From Lachnospiraceae bacterium (GTDB taxonomy: Bacteria; Bacillota; Clostridia; Lachnospirales; Lachnospiraceae): DNA of 6,423 nt. The notes below the pieces were generated by a model. It had not been told where the DNA came from and did no database searches. It worked only from the letters and a program-made list of their open reading frames with translations. The stretch's first letter is position 1. Every line of letters begins with the position of its first letter. Location of the stretch: the NCBI GenBank assembly GCA_024691065.1, contig JAILOA010000358.1, forward strand, positions 1 to 6,423. The letters are read 5' to 3'. Below are positions 6,011 to 6,423 of the stretch, piece by piece. The position numbers and the translations under genes were made by a program.

Positions 6011-6104
6011 TATCACGCTTATCAAGGATTTCACGCCTTATATTAAATATATCACGCTTATCAAGGATTTCATGCCTTATATTTAATGTATCACGCTTAT
6101 CAAG
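6011..6104. repeat. 39-bp tandem repeat array upstream of the GNAT gene
   Basis: Two full units (6011-6049 and 6050-6088) agree at 36 of 39 positions; a third begins at 6089 and matches for 16 bases (TATCACGCTTATCAAG) before diverging. Each unit is built from two related half-units, one with TCACGCTTA and one with TCAYGCCTTA, so the short motif recurs at 6013, 6031, 6052, 6070 and 6091 with alternating 18- and 21-bp steps. Degenerate copies may continue at 6114 and 6134. The array fills most of the spacer between the ATC-hydrolase-like gene and the GNAT gene. Nothing in it codes for protein. It could be an operator array or replication-slippage repeat; I recognise no named element. Confidence 0.85.
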
Positions 6105-6143
6105 TTCTTATTATCACATTATTTATAAATATATCCTGCTTAT

Positions 6144-6423
6144 CTAAATACTCTCGCTTCTCTCCCATCCATCCCCGGCATCCGTCTCGTGACGAACAAA
6201 GCGAAAATCACAACAATCTCCGCCCTGGCATAATGTTTTAGTACGAATAAAATCAGTATAAGGTAAATCACCATAATTTATAATATCCGCGTGACAGCAC
6301 ATTGCTCCAAGCTTCATTAAATTTCGCTTTCCCAATATCTTTGAGTATATACATTCAAAATGAAATTCGTTCTTTGGGTCATCCTTATGCCATGTATAAC
6401 GCCAACCAAATCCGGAAACTTTT
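6144..6423 (-). CDS. L-2-amino-thiazoline-4-carboxylic acid hydrolase family protein, C-terminal part (N-terminus off the right edge)
   Basis: The last 92 residues of a larger protein are visible; the frame stays open to the right edge and ends at TAG 6144. Seen: GFGWRYTWHKDDP near the edge, then FECIYSKIL, then M-C-C-H-A-D, and finally FIRTKTLCQGGDCCDFRF. This closing pattern (Cys plus Asp in one strand, then an F-R-T-x-T-L, G-G-D-C-C-D-F segment) is what I recall for the ATC hydrolase family. Its characterised member in Pseudomonas opens the thiazoline ring of ATC to N-carbamoyl-L-cysteine. Most clostridial members have no proven function, so the reaction here is uncertain. A TTG inside this frame at 6335 could be mistaken for a start, but conserved sequence continues upstream of it. 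Its last codons run into the degenerate edge of the repeat array; no convincing terminator follows. Confidence 0.75.
   Translation of the reverse strand, partial: KVSGFGWRYTWHKDDPKNEFHFECIYSKILGKRNLMKLGAMCCHADIINYGDLPYTDFIRTKTLCQGGDCCDFRFVRHETDAGDGWERSESI

Noticed and set aside
6011..6104. CRISPR array.
   Set aside because: The repeats are head-to-tail with no unique spacers, the 39-bp period is entirely repeat, and no cas gene is nearby.
6120..6131. Perfect 12-bp palindrome TATTTATAAATA as an operator.
   Set aside because: It consists only of A and T in a very AT-rich spacer, so chance is an adequate explanation.
6144..6335. A free-standing 63-residue protein starting at TTG 6335.
   Set aside because: The frame is open to the right edge and the upstream residues (GFGWRYTWHKDDP, FECIYSKIL) fit the same protein family, so this is the tail of a longer gene.

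Overview
The window comes from a low-GC, strictly anaerobic Gram-positive bacterium. The best fit is class Clostridia and probably family Lachnospiraceae. This is inferred from very AT-rich spacers, purine-rich Shine-Dalgarno sites, an oxygen-sensitive glycyl-radical ribonucleotide reductase, two radical SAM proteins, and protein sequences that look clostridial. The genus cannot be fixed by eye. Every supported gene lies on the minus strand, so transcription runs from high to low coordinates.

Layout in transcription order: (1) 6423-6144, the C-terminal part of a protein of the L-2-amino-thiazoline-4-carboxylate hydrolase family, entering from the right edge. (2) 6143-5982, a spacer with a 39-bp tandem repeat array. 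(3) 5969-5499, a GNAT acetyltransferase that probably starts at TTG, followed by a weak terminator-like hairpin. (4) 5440-4346, a radical SAM protein with extra C-terminal cysteines and unknown substrate. (5) 4345-4186, a 160-bp, extremely AT-rich spacer with no clear motif. (6) 4185-3496, nrdG, the activase of anaerobic ribonucleotide reductase. (7) 3495-3184, a 312-bp regulatory spacer with two NrdR-type boxes, a TTGACA promoter and a leader hairpin. Between the nrdG stop and the upstream NrdR box it shows only AT-rich sequence, a homopolymer tract and a small inverted repeat. (8) 3183-742, nrdD, the class III ribonucleotide reductase, carrying an extra glutaredoxin-like domain at its C-terminus. 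(9) 741-569, a 173-bp AT-rich spacer with no strong terminator or promoter. (10) 568-1, the N-terminal 189 residues of a thioredoxin reductase-like flavoprotein, cut by the left edge.

The core of the window is a set of genes for anaerobic dNTP synthesis. NrdG uses S-adenosylmethionine and an Fe-S cluster to place a glycyl radical on NrdD. NrdD then reduces ribonucleoside triphosphates. Its active-site signatures and fused CPKC redoxin domain suggest that thiols, not formate, supply the electrons. The next gene is a TrxR-like flavoenzyme that keeps its CAVC redox pair but lacks the HRRxxxR NADPH-binding motif. Together they suggest a locally encoded electron path (non-NADPH donor, flavoprotein, tethered redoxin, NrdD active site). 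That path is an inference and the most interesting idea in the window. Expression of nrdD, and perhaps trxB by readthrough, appears to be under NrdR control; no NrdR box is visible before nrdG. The remaining genes (GNAT, radical SAM protein, ATC-hydrolase family protein) share the strand but have no clear functional link to dNTP synthesis.
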